Positions 31,938 to 43,869 are shown, numbered from the stretch's first letter. The stretch: 64,000 nt of DNA from Thiohalocapsa sp. (GCA_021736785.1 JAIPFF010000001.1:1-64000), one strand, 5' to 3'. Notes: generated by a model from the letters alone, not told the origin. Numbers and translations are program-made.

Positions 31938-33620
31938 ATGACCCAAAAGCTCAATCGCTATAGTTCCCGCATCACCGAGCCCAAGTCCCAGGGCGCATCC
32001 CAGGCCATGCTCTACGCCACCGGCCTCACCGAGGCCGACCTGGGCAAGCCGCTGGTGGGCATCGCCGGCGTCTATCTGGAGGGCAATCCGTGCAACATGC
32101 ACGTGCTCGACCTGGCCGAGCGGATCAAGGCCGGCACCGACGAGGCGGATCTGATCGGCTATCGGTTCAACACCATCGGCGTCAGCGACGGCATCCCGAT
32201 GGGCACCGAGGGTATGAGCTATTCGCTGCAGTCGCGCGACATCATCGCCGACTCGGTGGAAACCGTCATGGGTGCGCTCTGGTACGACGGCCTGATCGCC
32301 ATCCCCGGCTGCGACAAGAACATGCCGGGCGTCGTGATGGCCATGGGCCGGCTGAACCGCCCGGGCATCGTTGTGTACGGCGGCACCATCCGCGCCGGCC
32401 ACGGCAAGAACGGCGAGCCGCTGGACATCGTCTCCGCGTTTCAGAGCTACGGCCAGTTCATCGCCGGCAAGATCGACGAGGAAGAGCGCCAAGACATCGT
32501 CCGCCACGCCTGCCCCGGCCCCGGGGCCTGCGGCGGTATGTACACGGCCAACACCATGGCCTCGGCCATCGAGGCGCTGGGCATGTCGCTGCCCTACAGC
32601 GCGTCGCTGCCCGCCAATGATCCGGGCAAGCTCGACGAGTGCCGCCGCGCCGGCATCGCGATGCGCACCCTGCTGGAGCGCGACATCAAGCCGCGGGACG
32701 TCATGACCCGGGCGGCGTTCGACAACGCGCTTGCGATCGTCATGGCGCTGGGCGGTTCCACCAATGCCGTGCTGCACCTGATCGCGATGTCGCGCTCAGT
32801 GGGGGTCGATCTGACCCTCGAAGACGTCCAGGCCGCGAGCGACCGCACCCCTTTCCTGGCCGACCTGAAGCCCAGCGGCCGCTACGTGATGGAGGACCTG
32901 CACGCGGTGGGCGGCACGCCGGCGGTGATGAAATACCTGCTCGAGCAGGGCCTGATGACGGGCGACTGTCTGACGATCACCGGCCGCACGCTGGCGGAGA
33001 ACCTGGACGAGCTGCCGGGTCTCGCCGAGGGGCAGCAGATCATCATGCCGGTGGACAAGCCGATCAAGGAGACCGCGCACATCCAGATTCTGGCGGGCAA
33101 TCTCGCCCCAGAGGGCGCCGTCGCCAAGATCACCGGCAAGGAGGGCCTGCGCTTCCAAGGTCCGGCGCGGGTGTTCGACGCCGAGGAAGACATGCTGCAT
33201 GCGCTGGAAGACGGCAAGATTCGGAAGGGCGACGTCGTCGTGATCCGCTACGAGGGCCCGAAGGGCGGCCCCGGCATGCCGGAGATGCTGACCCCGACCT
33301 CCGCGATCATGGGCGCAGGCCTCGGCAAGGACGTCGCGCTGATCACCGACGGGCGCTTCTCGGGCGGCTCCCACGGCTTCATCATCGGCCACGTCTGCCC
33401 CGAGGCCCAGGAAGGCGGCCCCATCGCGCTGATCCAAGACGGGGACATGGTCACGATCGACGCCGGCGAGCGGCTGCTCGGCGTCGACGTGGACGACGCC
33501 GAAATGCAACGCCGTCGAGACGCCTGGAGCATGCCCCCGTACGAGGCCGAGCGCGGGACCCTCTACAAGTACATCAAAAACGTGAAGTCCGCGTCCGAGG
33601 GCTGCGTGACGGACGAATAG
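31938..33620 (+). CDS. ilvD: dihydroxy-acid dehydratase
   Basis: 560 residues. Dehydrates dihydroxy-isovalerate and -methylvalerate in valine/isoleucine and, through 2-oxoisovalerate, leucine synthesis. Seen: iron-sulfur cysteines Cys52 (EGNPCNMH), Cys125 (PGCDKNMPG) and Cys198 ([12 protein letters not shown]), plus the C-terminal [14 protein letters not shown] substrate motif. The three-cysteine layout suggests a [2Fe-2S] enzyme of the shorter type rather than the 610-residue E. coli type. Start ATG 31938 follows a weak GAGG site. Confidence 0.96.
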   Translation: MTQKLNRYSSRITEPKSQGASQAMLYATGLTEADLGKPLVGIAGVYLEGNPCNMHVLDLAERIKAGTDEADLIGYRFNTIGVSDGIPMGTEGMSYSLQSRDIIADSVETVMGALWYDGLIAIPGCDKNMPGVVMAMGRLNRPGIVVYGGTIRAGHGKNGEPLDIVSAFQSYGQFIAGKIDEEERQDIVRHACPGPGACGGMYTANTMASAIEALGMSLPYSASLPANDPGKLDECRRAGIAMRTLLERDIKPRDVMTRAAFDNALAIVMALGGSTNAVLHLIAMSRSVGVDLTLEDVQAASDRTPFLADLKPSGRYVMEDLHAVGGTPAVMKYLLEQGLMTGDCLTITGRTLAENLDELPGLAEGQQIIMPVDKPIKETAHIQILAGNLAPEGAVAKITGKEGLRFQGPARVFDAEEDMLHALEDGKIRKGDVVVIRYEGPKGGPGMPEMLTPTSAIMGAGLGKDVALITDGRFSGGSHGFIIGHVCPEAQEGGPIALIQDGDMVTIDAGERLLGVDVDDAEMQRRRDAWSMPPYEAERGTLYKYIKNVKSASEGCVTDE

Positions 33621-33907
33621 CCTCCGCGAATCGCACCGCGGGCAGCCGGCGCAGGGGAACCGCTCCCTTGTGCGGCCGGCTGCCGCGGGCCGCGGTTGGC
33701 GCGCGCGACCCGCGCCGTCGTTTTTGGCTCGGTGCCCGGCTCCGTACGCACGCGACGATGGCCGATACGGGCCCGATACGCGACCGTCGAGACGCGCTGA
33801 TACCGCCATCGCGAAATTTTCTGTGCGGCGGACACGGCCTTTATGTACCCTATTGCACCGCCTGAGCGCAGACTTCTTTGCGTGCCGTCCAGTTCGTATT
33901 GCAGCAG

Positions 33908-34279
33908 ATGGCCAACATCCCCGAATACCGCATTCCCGATATCACAGAGACCGAGCCGCGGGTCTTGAGCGCGACCCGTAAGCAACGCGACGGCCGAAAC
34001 ATCGCGGCTCGACCGGCCGATGCCGAGGCGCGCATCAATTCGTCCGACCGCGAGCTGACCCCCCGCCCGGTGATTGTCCGGCGGTCGGAGGACGGCTTTA
34101 CCTTCGTGATCATCAAGACCGGCCAGCGCAATGACCGCTGCCGATTCGTCTACAAGCCCTGCAAGCAGATTGACACCGGCACCCGCGAGTACCATGACCT
34201 CGCCGAATGCACGGTGGCGCTGCGGCAGGTCCGGGCCGACCATGTGGCCGAGGAGCACGGAGACCTGCCTGCACGCTGA
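33908..34279 (+). CDS. conserved hypothetical protein
   Basis: 123 residues from ATG 33908 (MANIPEYRIPDITETEPRVL). Hydrophilic, no signal or membrane segment. A basic, likely disordered first half (~20-50, RKQRDGRNIAARPADAEAR) is followed by a compact strand-like part (VIVRRSEDGFTFVIIKTGQRNDRCRFVYKPCKQ). I do not recognise a family. Its stop is 75 bases before pfp on the same strand, so it may be co-transcribed with the pyrophosphate cluster. Confidence 0.55.
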   Translation: MANIPEYRIPDITETEPRVLSATRKQRDGRNIAARPADAEARINSSDRELTPRPVIVRRSEDGFTFVIIKTGQRNDRCRFVYKPCKQIDTGTREYHDLAECTVALRQVRADHVAEEHGDLPAR

Positions 34280-34353
34280 GTCCCGTGCGCGCACGACGTG
34301 CGCCGGGGCCGCTCGAGACGCCGATTCCGACACAACGTACGAGGGGACCTCCC

Positions 34354-35607
34354 ATGACCGCGAAGAATGCCTTCTATGCCCAGTCCGGCGGCGTGACAGC
34401 CGTCATCAATGCATCGGCCTGCGGCGTCATCGAGACCGCGCGTCGGCATCCGGAAAAGATCGCCAACGTTTACGCCGGACGCAACGGCATTATCGGTGCG
34501 CTGACGGAGGATCTGATCGACACCGGCAAGGAGTCCGCCGAGAACATCGCGGCGCTCCGCCATACGCCGTCGGGCGGCTTCGGCTCTTGTCGCTACAAGC
34601 TGAAGAGCTTGGAGGCCAACAGGCGCGAATACGAGCGCCTGATCGAGGTCTTCAAGGCGCACGACATCGGCTACTTTTTCTACAATGGCGGCGGCGACTC
34701 CGCCGACACCTGCTACAAGGTCTCCCAGCTATCGGAGAAGATGGGCTTTCCGGTACAAGCCATTCATGTACCGAAAACCGTCGACAACGACCTGCCCATC
34801 ACCGACAACTGCCCCGGCTTCGGCTCGGTGGCCAAGTACATCGCCACCTCCACGCTGGAGGCCTCGTTCGACGTACGCTCCATGTGCGCGACGTCCACCA
34901 AGCTCTTCGTCATCGAGGTCATGGGCCGCCATGCGGGCTGGATCGCGGCCGCCGGTGCGCTGGTCGCGGATCAAGGCATCCCGGTCGTGACGCTGTTCCC
35001 GGAGGTCGAGTTCGATCAGGAGAAATTCCTGGCCGCGGTCAAGGCCAAGGTCGAGCAGCACGGCTATTGCACCGTCTGCGTTTCCGAGGGCTGCCACTGG
35101 CCGGACGGCCGCTTCCTGGCCGAGCAGGGTACCCGGGACGCGTTCGGCCATGCCCAGTTGGGCGGCGCCGCGCCCGTGGTGGCCAATATCGTCAAGGAAG
35201 CCCTGGGCTATAAGTTCCACTGGGCGGTTGCGGACTATCTGCAGCGCGCCGCGCGCCACTTGGCCTCCAAGTCCGACGTCGAGCAAGCCTATGCGTTGGG
35301 CAAGGCCGCGGTGGAGTACGCGGTCGCGGGCCACAACGCGATCATGCCGACCGTGGTGCGTAAGTCATCCGACCCCTATGTCTGGGAGATCGGCGAAGCG
35401 CAGCTTTCCGAAGTGGCCAATGTCGAGAAGTTCATGCCCAAGGATTTCATCACCGAGGACGGTTTCGGCATCACCGACAAGTGCCGCGAATACCTCTATC
35501 CGCTGATCAGCGGCGAAGACTATCCGCCCTATGAGAACGGACTGCCCAAATACGTGACGCTGGACAATGCCGGCGTCGAGAAGAAGCTCGGACCCTTCGA
35601 GGTCTGA
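34354..35607 (+). CDS. pfp: pyrophosphate-dependent 6-phosphofructokinase
   Basis: 417 residues from ATG 34354, preceded by GAGGGGA. Reversibly phosphorylates fructose-6-phosphate with PPi. Seen: GGGDS at 112-116 with Asp115 where ATP enzymes have Gly, and PKTVDND at 140-146 with Lys141 where ATP enzymes have Gly; both are hallmarks of PPi use. MGRHAGWIA (substrate loop) is intact. Clustered with a proton-pumping pyrophosphatase and a soluble pyrophosphatase, an arrangement known from methanotrophs and sulfur bacteria. Followed by a strong terminator. Confidence 0.96.
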   Translation: MTAKNAFYAQSGGVTAVINASACGVIETARRHPEKIANVYAGRNGIIGALTEDLIDTGKESAENIAALRHTPSGGFGSCRYKLKSLEANRREYERLIEVFKAHDIGYFFYNGGGDSADTCYKVSQLSEKMGFPVQAIHVPKTVDNDLPITDNCPGFGSVAKYIATSTLEASFDVRSMCATSTKLFVIEVMGRHAGWIAAAGALVADQGIPVVTLFPEVEFDQEKFLAAVKAKVEQHGYCTVCVSEGCHWPDGRFLAEQGTRDAFGHAQLGGAAPVVANIVKEALGYKFHWAVADYLQRAARHLASKSDVEQAYALGKAAVEYAVAGHNAIMPTVVRKSSDPYVWEIGEAQLSEVANVEKFMPKDFITEDGFGITDKCREYLYPLISGEDYPPYENGLPKYVTLDNAGVEKKLGPFEV

Positions 35608-35620
35608 CGAGATCGACGAG

Positions 35621-35648
35621 AAAAAGGGGCCGCTCGCGGCCCCTTTTT
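35621..35648 (+). terminator. rho-independent terminator after pfp
   Basis: AAAAAGGGGCCGC-TC-GCGGCCCCTTTTT, a 13-bp A-tract/GC stem with T-run, starting 13 bases after the pfp stop. Confidence 0.93.
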
Positions 35649-35684
35649 GCGTCTTGCCTATTGCGTTTCGAGTGAGGAGGGGGG

Positions 35685-35888
35685 ATGACGCTGGATCGCG
35701 CACGCGAACTGATCGGCACGCAACGGCCGTTCGGCGGCAGGTATGACCGCAATGCCTTGCGGCTGTTGCTCGGGGAAGTTCAGCGCGAGCATGGACGAGA
35801 GGCCGCAGAAGGCCTGATCAGGGAATTCGATCCGGAGCAGGCGTTCGACCTGAAGCCCGGCGCCGATTTTTCGGGCGTCGGGCGGTGA
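35685..35888 (+). CDS. small conserved hypothetical protein in the PPi cluster
   Basis: 67 residues from ATG 35685 with a strong GAGGAGGGG ribosome site. Mostly helical and soluble: [42 protein letters not shown], then [10 protein letters not shown] believe similar short proteins occur in purple sulfur bacteria next to pfp/hppA genes, but I cannot name a family or function. It lies between the pfp terminator and hppA (166 bases before the hppA ATG), so it could be a separate small transcript. Confidence 0.7.
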   Translation: MTLDRARELIGTQRPFGGRYDRNALRLLLGEVQREHGREAAEGLIREFDPEQAFDLKPGADFSGVGR

Positions 35889-36054
35889 CGATATCGGTCG
35901 GCGTCTGCCGGCCGACATCGTCGAGCGCGATCGTTTCTGCTCGCACCGGCCCGCGGTCGCGGGGAGCCGGTATCGGTTGTGCCGGCTGCCGTTTGTCGCG
36001 GCACCGAATTCAACCAAGCCACCTGTCAACAACACAACGCAGGAGTCAGTCCTC

Positions 36055-38067
<2,013 letters not shown>

Positions 38068-38068
38068 A

Positions 38069-38088
38069 GCGGCCCCTTCCGGGGCCGC
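38069..38088 (+). terminator. hairpin after hppA
   Basis: GCGGCCCC-TTCC-GGGGCCGC, 8-bp perfect stem directly after the stop codon, but without a T-run. Possible weak or Rho-assisted terminator. Confidence 0.5.
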
Positions 38089-38100
38089 CACTCGGCGGCC

Positions 38101-38160
38101 CCGGTGTCCGCCCCGGTGTCCGCCCCGGTGTCCGCCCCGGTGTCCGCCCCGGTGTCCGCC
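38101..38160. repeat. five tandem copies of a 12-bp repeat
   Basis: CCGGTGTCCGCC repeated exactly five times, 60 bases, without spacers, in the hppA-ppa spacer. A simple minisatellite likely to vary in copy number. Confidence 0.95.
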
Positions 38161-38486
38161 ACTCGGACCGTCGGCGCCGGCGGCTCCCGCTCGCGCCTAT
38201 TGGCCTTCGCCCGTCGCGTTCGCGCGCTGCCTTGCGGCCCCGTCATGCGTCGAATCCGACGCCGTATTCGCGCACCGGTCCGGACGTGGTAGGGTTCGCC
38301 GCGCTATCATGCGCGCCATCTCGACGACGTTGGCGACGTGCCGGCGTTGCGTGCCTGCTGTAGTGGGATCGCCGGGATCGCTACTGTCGGCGTTCCGCGC
38401 GGCGTGGGTCCGGACGTACCCTTGTCGGCCGAGCAATACCAATCGGACTCACATCACCCTTATAACCATTGCCTCAGGAGGCGACC
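38161..38486. other. intergenic region upstream of ppa
   Basis: 326 bases between the 12-bp repeat array and ppa with no recognisable gene; it should hold the ppa promoter. Confidence 0.5.
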
Positions 38487-39035
38487 ATGGATTTGCAACG
38501 TGTCCCGCGCGGGGACAATCTGCCAAACGAAATCAATGTCATCATCGAAATTCCTTCCCATGCGGAGCCGGTGAAGTACGAGATGGACAAGGCGACCGGC
38601 GCAATGTTCGTCGACCGCTTCATGTCCACCGCAATGCACTATCCGTGCAATTACGGCTATGTGCCGCACACCCTGTCCTCGGACGGTGATCCCGTGGACG
38701 TGATGGTCGTGACGCCGTATCCCCTGATCTCCGGCTCGGTCATCAAATGCCGGCCGATCGGTGTCTTGAAGATGACCGACGAGTCGGGCGACGATGCGAA
38801 GATCCTGGCGTTGCCGATCGACAGCCTCTTCAAGGGGTATCGCAATATCACCAGTTTCCGGGACATGCCGGTGCATCTACTGGATCAGATCGCGCACTTC
38901 TTCGAGCACTACAAGGATTTGGACGAGGGGAAGTGGGTGCGTGTCGGTGGTTGGGGCGGACGCGAAGAGGCCCGCGAGGAGATCATGGCCAGCGTCAAGA
39001 TGTTCGAAGAGGCGCCGGAGAAGCCGAACTTCTGA
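38487..39035 (+). CDS. ppa: inorganic pyrophosphatase
   Basis: 182 residues from ATG 38487 preceded by AGGAGG. Family I soluble pyrophosphatase: hydrolyses PPi to phosphate. Seen: [26 protein letters not shown] and the acidic metal site DGDPVDVMV. Having a soluble enzyme next to a membrane pump and a PPi-dependent kinase means PPi can be either spent or conserved; how the cell keeps the soluble enzyme from draining the pool is not visible. Confidence 0.96.
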   Translation: MDLQRVPRGDNLPNEINVIIEIPSHAEPVKYEMDKATGAMFVDRFMSTAMHYPCNYGYVPHTLSSDGDPVDVMVVTPYPLISGSVIKCRPIGVLKMTDESGDDAKILALPIDSLFKGYRNITSFRDMPVHLLDQIAHFFEHYKDLDEGKWVRVGGWGGREEAREEIMASVKMFEEAPEKPNF

Positions 39036-39102
39036 GTGCCGGGCGGCGGCGGGCTGCTCGGCTCGCCTCGCATCGCGGTCGGTGCTTCGGTAACGCTGCG
39101 CC

Positions 39103-39126
39103 AAAAAAAACCCGCCGATCGGCGGG
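39103..39126 (-). terminator. rho-independent terminator of soxYZ
   Basis: On the minus strand, the perfect palindrome CCCGCCGATCGGCGGG is followed by eight T. It lies ~70 bases past the soxZ stop, between convergent ppa and soxZ. Confidence 0.92.
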
Positions 39127-39194
39127 TTCCAGAGCCGAAGCCGGCCGGTTTGCGCCGGCGCCGCTTCGGGATTCAGGTCGTCTTGACGGACCCG

Positions 39195-39506
39195 TTAACT
39201 GATCTCGGACGTACCGGTCTCGCTCTCACCCTTGTTGTCGACCCAGGTGATTTCGATGGTGTCGCCGGCCTCTCCGCCGTTGAACTTGAACGACAGATAG
39301 GGGTTCTTGGAGACGCCGCCGCTCCACAAGGCGGTCATGACCACTTGGTCTTTCCACTTTGCGGTTACTTCCTGGATGAAATGGGCCGGGATCGGCTCGC
39401 CGGTCTTTTTGTCTTTACGCAGACCGGTCTCCATCTCGTGGCTCATCAGCGATTTGACGGTGGTGACGCCGTTGCTGGATTTCGCGCGGATCTTGATGTT
39501 GCTCAT
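39195..39506 (-). CDS. soxZ: thiosulfate oxidation carrier complex protein SoxZ
   Basis: 103 residues, no signal peptide; it is exported bound to SoxY. Seen: the family pattern IKIRAKSSNGVTTVKSLMSHEMETG and the C-terminal beta-sandwich strands ending VDNKGESET. Forms the SoxYZ heterodimer that carries sulfur intermediates in the periplasm. Follows soxY by 55 bases. No soxA, soxX or soxB in this window, as in many purple sulfur bacteria whose sox genes are dispersed. Confidence 0.96.
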   Translation of the reverse strand: MSNIKIRAKSSNGVTTVKSLMSHEMETGLRKDKKTGEPIPAHFIQEVTAKWKDQVVMTALWSGGVSKNPYLSFKFNGGEAGDTIEITWVDNKGESETGTSEIS

Positions 39507-39561
39507 CGTCTGTTCTTACCTCAAAGCTTGAATCGGGCCTGGCAATGCCGGGAGCGGGCGA

Positions 39562-40035
39562 TCAGCCGCCGCAGCCGCCGATCGTGACCTTGACGGGCTT
39601 CGCGGCACTGAGCAGACCGGCGTCGGTCTGGACGACAGCGACGACGTCGGAGGTCTTGGCCATCTTGATGCGCGTGGACACGAACGGTACCGCCGTGTCG
39701 CCGAGCTCGAAGGAGGCGATCAGAGGGGTGCCGTTGCCGGACGCGATGATGGAGATGGACTTTGCACCCTCGACGTCGCTTTCGACCGTCACCGGCACGA
39801 CGGCGCCGTTCTCGGCGATGTCGGGGGCCTTGATGGTGACCTTGTCGCTGGTTTCGGTGGCGTCGGAGCCGAGCAGATCCTTCAGAGCGGCGGACGAGTC
39901 GGTCGCTTTGAAGGCCGCTTCGGGCCACGCGGCCAGGATGGTGCTCGGGGTCAGCAGGCCGGCACTTACGGCAACGCCTACGGCGCCCGCGCCGAGCGAG
40001 CCTTTCAGCAGAACTCTGCGTTTTGCGTCGATCAT
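39562..40035 (-). CDS. soxY: thiosulfate oxidation carrier protein SoxY
   Basis: 157 residues from ATG 40035, with AGGAG 9 bases upstream. N-terminal twin-arginine signal (RRVLLK at 6-11, then a hydrophobic run to ~33). Ends in IGGCGG, the swinging arm with Cys155 that carries the sulfur substrate. The earlier ATG in frame adds 36 residues that break the Tat signal and is rejected. With SoxZ it forms the sulfur-carrying complex in thiosulfate oxidation. Confidence 0.96.
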   Translation of the reverse strand: MIDAKRRVLLKGSLGAGAVGVAVSAGLLTPSTILAAWPEAAFKATDSSAALKDLLGSDATETSDKVTIKAPDIAENGAVVPVTVESDVEGAKSISIIASGNGTPLIASFELGDTAVPFVSTRIKMAKTSDVVAVVQTDAGLLSAAKPVKVTIGGCGG

Positions 40036-40687
40036 CGAGTCTTCTCCTATCGAGCGGGGTTGGCTGATTATCAGCGATCGGTGGATTGCGTCACTCGCAT
40101 CGCGGCCAAGGCGTGTCGCGCAACCACATGCGGCGGCAGACACCCGAGACCGGTTTCGAGGCGGGGACGCGAGTCAACACCCAGTGATGACCAGATCCGG
40201 CCGTTTCCGGAGCGCGAATGCCGTAAGGGCCTGCCGCGGCGGCGCGAATAGCGGCCGTCAGCGGGCGGGCCGCCGCAACATGCGCAGCGTCTGGTGGGCC
40301 CAACCTGATGCCTCCTGGTGTGTTCTTCGTAGCCGTCGATCGTACACCCCTGTCACCGGGGCTTAGCCGTCTTGCCGTTGGTTGCGGCGGAGCTGCTGTC
40401 GTGTCGACGATTGACTTAGCTTAACTGATCCGGAGCGGGCTGGAAACCAGGTTAATTCCTTGGGGAATGCGGTGTAGGTCCGAATTGTCCGGGTGCATGG
40501 GGTGGCCGCTGCCGCGCCCCTCGCCACGCGCCGAACCTCGGGCATCGATCGGGCAGGCGTGAGGCAGCAGCGGCGGACGCATCGCCCATGCGCGGTTCTC
40601 GCCGAGCGCGGACCCGTCGGGGGAGCGGCGCTGGCAGCCATATCGAGGCCGGCAAGTCCCTGCTGCGGGATGCGGCGCGAGCCATCG
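40036..40687. other. intergenic region upstream of soxY and downstream of the M48 protease
   Basis: 652 bases without a gene I can support. It includes a GCTGAT-T-ATCAGC palindrome (40063-40075) in the soxY leader, a possible regulator site, and otherwise GC-rich sequence whose open frames look like shadows. Confidence 0.5.
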
Positions 40688-42181
40688 TCATTCGCGGCGC
40701 CGGTCGGAGCGTTTGCGGCCGCTTTCCTCGCGCCGGAGCTCGGCGAGTCGCACCTGCATCTTCGAGGCAAGGTGGAAGTCGATATCCGGCTGGCGCAGCG
40801 CCAGCTCGAGCTGGCGAATGGCCGGCTCCAAGTCGCCGCTGCGATAAAGATATTCCGCGCGCCAACGCATGGACTGGACGCGCTTGCCGGCCTTGCCCGC
40901 CGCATCCGCCATTGCCGAGTAGGCAGGCGTGATGTCCGGGCGCAGTGCCACCAGTCCCTCCAGCGTGGAGAGCGCCGCGGCTGGCTGTCCCGCTTCCATC
41001 AATGCCTCGGCGTAAGCCTCGCGCATCGGCCAACTGCCGGGAGACAGACCGACGGGACCCTTCAAGTCACTAACAGCCTGATCCGGCGAACCACGGCGAC
41101 GGTCGATTTTTGCCTGCAGCACGATCAGTTCCATTTGGCTGGGGTGCGCCTCGAGGAGACGTTTCGTCTGCTCGGCCGCGTCCTCGGTTCGTCCGGCACG
41201 CAGCAGCGCCAGCGCATATCCGTAGCGCTCTCCGGCCTCGCTACGGTAGCGCCCCTGACTCAGTGTCTTCTTGAAATGGTCCAATGCCTGCTCGGCACGG
41301 GAGTAGCTGCTCTCGCGCAGCCGCGCCCTGATCAGATGAAACCGCAGGCTGTCCGGTCGCTGCCGGTGGCCGTATCGCTCTGCCCTGGCCATCGCGTCCG
41401 CGATTCGGTCGGTCGTCACCGGATGGGTGCGCAGGAACTCCGGGGCGCCGCTCTCGTAAATGCGGTTGGCTTGGGTCAGCTTCTGGAAGAAGCCCGGCAT
41501 CGCGAACGGGTCATGTCCGGCGCGGGCGAGGGTGTCGATGCCGATGCGGTCGGCCTCTTCTTCGTTGGCCCGGGTAAAGTTGATCTGGCGTTGTACGGCG
41601 GCCCCTTGCAGGCCGGCCAGCGCGGCAGCACCCGCATTGGCATCCACGGTCGCACCGAGGACGGCAGCGGCGAGCAGCAGGGCAACGGTCGGGACCGACA
41701 TCTGCCGCTGGGCCTCGAACGCACGCAGCAGGTGCGCCTGACTGACATGGGCGATTTCGTGCGCGACCACGGCCGCCAATTCGGCTTCGGTCTCGGCGGC
41801 CAGGATCAGTCCCGAGTTGATGCCGATGTGACCAGCCGGTCCGGCGAAGGCATTGATGGTAACGGCGTCGACGATGAAGAAATCATAGTTGCCGCCGCCG
41901 GCACGGCTGGCGCCGAGCAACTGCTGGCCCAGGCTCTCGACGTAGTCCGTGGCGAGGGCGTCGTCACTGACCGGAAGCGTTTTGCGCACCCATTTCATGA
42001 ATTCCCGGCCGAGCTCGCGTTGCTCGGTTGTGCTCATCACATTGTCGGCGCTGCTGCCGAAATCCGGCAGATCGAGCGGGTCCGCCGGCGATGCGGCCGC
42101 CAGGCTCAGCGATGCGCCGCAAATCAGCGCTGCGAGGCAGGCGACCGGGCGACGGCGCGTTGAATGTGCTCGAGAAGTCAT
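40688..42181 (-). CDS. bepA: BepA-like M48 metalloprotease with TPR domain
   Basis: 497 residues from ATG 42181, where a signal peptide starts (cleavage after AAA ~30). Seen: HEIAHVSQAH (zinc motif His141-Glu142-His145), third ligand region NEEEADRIGID (~203), an AAALAGLQGAA membrane-associated loop, and a C-terminal TPR-like helical half (~260-480). Known: BepA in the periplasm degrades or assembles LptD and BAM complexes. The 85 residues before ATG 42181 in the same frame are basic and unlike the family. Upstream 330 bases (42182-42513) show no gene. Confidence 0.92.
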   Translation of the reverse strand: MTSRAHSTRRRPVACLAALICGASLSLAAASPADPLDLPDFGSSADNVMSTTEQRELGREFMKWVRKTLPVSDDALATDYVESLGQQLLGASRAGGGNYDFFIVDAVTINAFAGPAGHIGINSGLILAAETEAELAAVVAHEIAHVSQAHLLRAFEAQRQMSVPTVALLLAAAVLGATVDANAGAAALAGLQGAAVQRQINFTRANEEEADRIGIDTLARAGHDPFAMPGFFQKLTQANRIYESGAPEFLRTHPVTTDRIADAMARAERYGHRQRPDSLRFHLIRARLRESSYSRAEQALDHFKKTLSQGRYRSEAGERYGYALALLRAGRTEDAAEQTKRLLEAHPSQMELIVLQAKIDRRRGSPDQAVSDLKGPVGLSPGSWPMREAYAEALMEAGQPAAALSTLEGLVALRPDITPAYSAMADAAGKAGKRVQSMRWRAEYLYRSGDLEPAIRQLELALRQPDIDFHLASKMQVRLAELRREESGRKRSDRRRE

Positions 42182-42513
42182 CGGTATTGCTTCGGACTGC
42201 CTGCGGTGGTGTCCCCAGTATGGATGCCGTCGACGGCGTTGGCGTGCAAACATTTCGCAAATCGGCCGCGGTGCGCAGTTTGCCGAACGCTTGCACGGGG
42301 CGGCAGCCGGGGCGCGGATTCGCTCTGCGGAGCTCGCTCTCTTGGGACCGCTTCGGCTGTTGTGGGTTCGGTTGTGTCGCGCCGTCGCGCTGATGCGGGA
42401 CGCCATGGCGTTGCCGGACGCCCGGGCGCTTTTCATGGCATGCGACGCCGACGCCGTTATCGCGCTGCCGGCGCCGGCCGCTTGCCGGACTCACCCGGCA
42501 CTCGGCGACATTA
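42182..42513. other. intergenic region, no gene recognised
   Basis: 332 bases between the VWA-type gene (ending at 42514, same strand) and the protease gene. Open frames here are shadows; it should hold the protease promoter. Confidence 0.5.
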
Positions 42514-43869
42514 TCAGTTCAGCTGGATGCGCTGGCCCCAGGGGACTTGTGCGCGTCCCTTGACCAGCCAAATGACCGGGTAGTATGGCTCGCGCTCGGG
42601 AAACGCGCCGTCCGCGTCGGTGAAGTAGACCAACAGATCCGGGCGTAGACCGGTCCGCTCGATCCAGTCGAAGACGGGTCGGAAACTTGTGCCGCCGCCA
42701 CCGACAAGGTCCTTCGGGCGTTGAAACTGCTCCCAGGGCTCGAAGTGAAACGGCGCCCCCGCGCAGAGCGCGGCATCGCAGGGCAGCAGCGTGACGCGGG
42801 CGCGCACCTGGCCCTTCAGCGCATCGATCTCGTCGATGAACTGCTGCACCTCGTCGTCCTTGATGGAGCCGGAAGTGTCGAGCCCGATCACCAGCTCCAT
42901 TTGCGGGCTGCGAAGGCTCGGCATTAAATAGTCGCCCTCGCGCCGCGACGGCCGCGACCAGCTGTAGTCGTCGCGGGAAATGCTGCTCATATAGCGCGCC
43001 AGCAGCATACGCCAAGGCAGTTGCGGCTGCAGTAAATGGTCGATCATGCGACGCAGCTCGCCACCGAGCTTGCCCGCCTGCATCGCCTGCTGGGCTGCGC
43101 CCGCCATGCGCTGCTGCCACTGCACCTGGAGCGTTTCGCGCTCGTCCGGCGTCAGCGGCTGCGGTTGGGCGTTGCCATCCTGTGACGGCTGCGTGTCGGG
43201 TTGCTCCTTTCCGCCGTCCGATGCATCTTCGCGGGGCTCGCCCCGTCGAGGCTCGCCCTGACCGCGCTCGCCTTCCTGCGCCGTGCCCTGCGATTTCTGC
43301 CGTTTCTGCATGTCGCGCTCGTCCATGCCCGACTGCTTGCCCTGCCCATCGCTGTCGCTGTCGTAGGCATGCGTGTCCAGCGTCTCGGACTGATCGTTGT
43401 CGTCGATCAGCGGATAGATCTCTTCCGCCGTCATACCCTTGTACATGGGCATGATCAGCGCGTTGGGCGGCGGCTTCAGGCCGTCATCCAGCAGTAGCGG
43501 GTTGATCGCGTAGTCGCAGGCGAGATCCCATTTATGCTTGACCCGGTGCTGGCGCCGGGCAAAGTGGGACAGGGCGCAGTGCAACGCCTCGTGGGCGAGC
43601 ATGAACTGTGTCTCGTCCAGTGACAGGGCGTCGATGTAGTCGGGGTTGTAGTAGAACACGCGGGCGTCGGTGGCGGTGGTGGGGCACCAGTCCGCCTTGG
43701 CCGGCTGCATCGGCAGGCGCAGCACCAACGCGCCGAGGAATGGCTTATCCAGGATCAGGCGGGTCCTCGCCGACGACAGCTTGGTCTCGATGGCGTCGAT
43801 GTCCGCACGCCAGCCGTCGTTTGCGCTCGCCGTTGTCGTCTCAGCGGCCATGTCGGGCAATCGACTCAT
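42514..43869 (-). CDS. VWA-like protein with metallopeptidase-like N-terminal domain (DUF2201 type)
   Basis: 451 residues from ATG 43869, overlapping the MoxR stop by ATGA. Seen: N-terminal domain with HEALHCALSHF (His93, His97, His102), a zinc-peptidase-like signature; an acidic Gln/Asp/Gly-rich linker (~130-235); and a C-terminal VWA-like domain with the MIDAS start DTSGSI (~320) and FTDAD. Known: such proteins accompany MoxR AAA+ ATPases as chaperone-type partners for inserting metals or assembling enzymes. Its client here is unknown. Confidence 0.85.
   Translation of the reverse strand: MSRLPDMAAETTTASANDGWRADIDAIETKLSSARTRLILDKPFLGALVLRLPMQPAKADWCPTTATDARVFYYNPDYIDALSLDETQFMLAHEALHCALSHFARRQHRVKHKWDLACDYAINPLLLDDGLKPPPNALIMPMYKGMTAEEIYPLIDDNDQSETLDTHAYDSDSDGQGKQSGMDERDMQKRQKSQGTAQEGERGQGEPRRGEPREDASDGGKEQPDTQPSQDGNAQPQPLTPDERETLQVQWQQRMAGAAQQAMQAGKLGGELRRMIDHLLQPQLPWRMLLARYMSSISRDDYSWSRPSRREGDYLMPSLRSPQMELVIGLDTSGSIKDDEVQQFIDEIDALKGQVRARVTLLPCDAALCAGAPFHFEPWEQFQRPKDLVGGGGTSFRPVFDWIERTGLRPDLLVYFTDADGAFPEREPYYPVIWLVKGRAQVPWGQRIQLN

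Noticed and set aside
33563-34333. 256-codon minus-strand frame across the pfp leader
   Set aside because: Overlaps the 3' end of ilvD and the 123-residue gene; no recognisable product.
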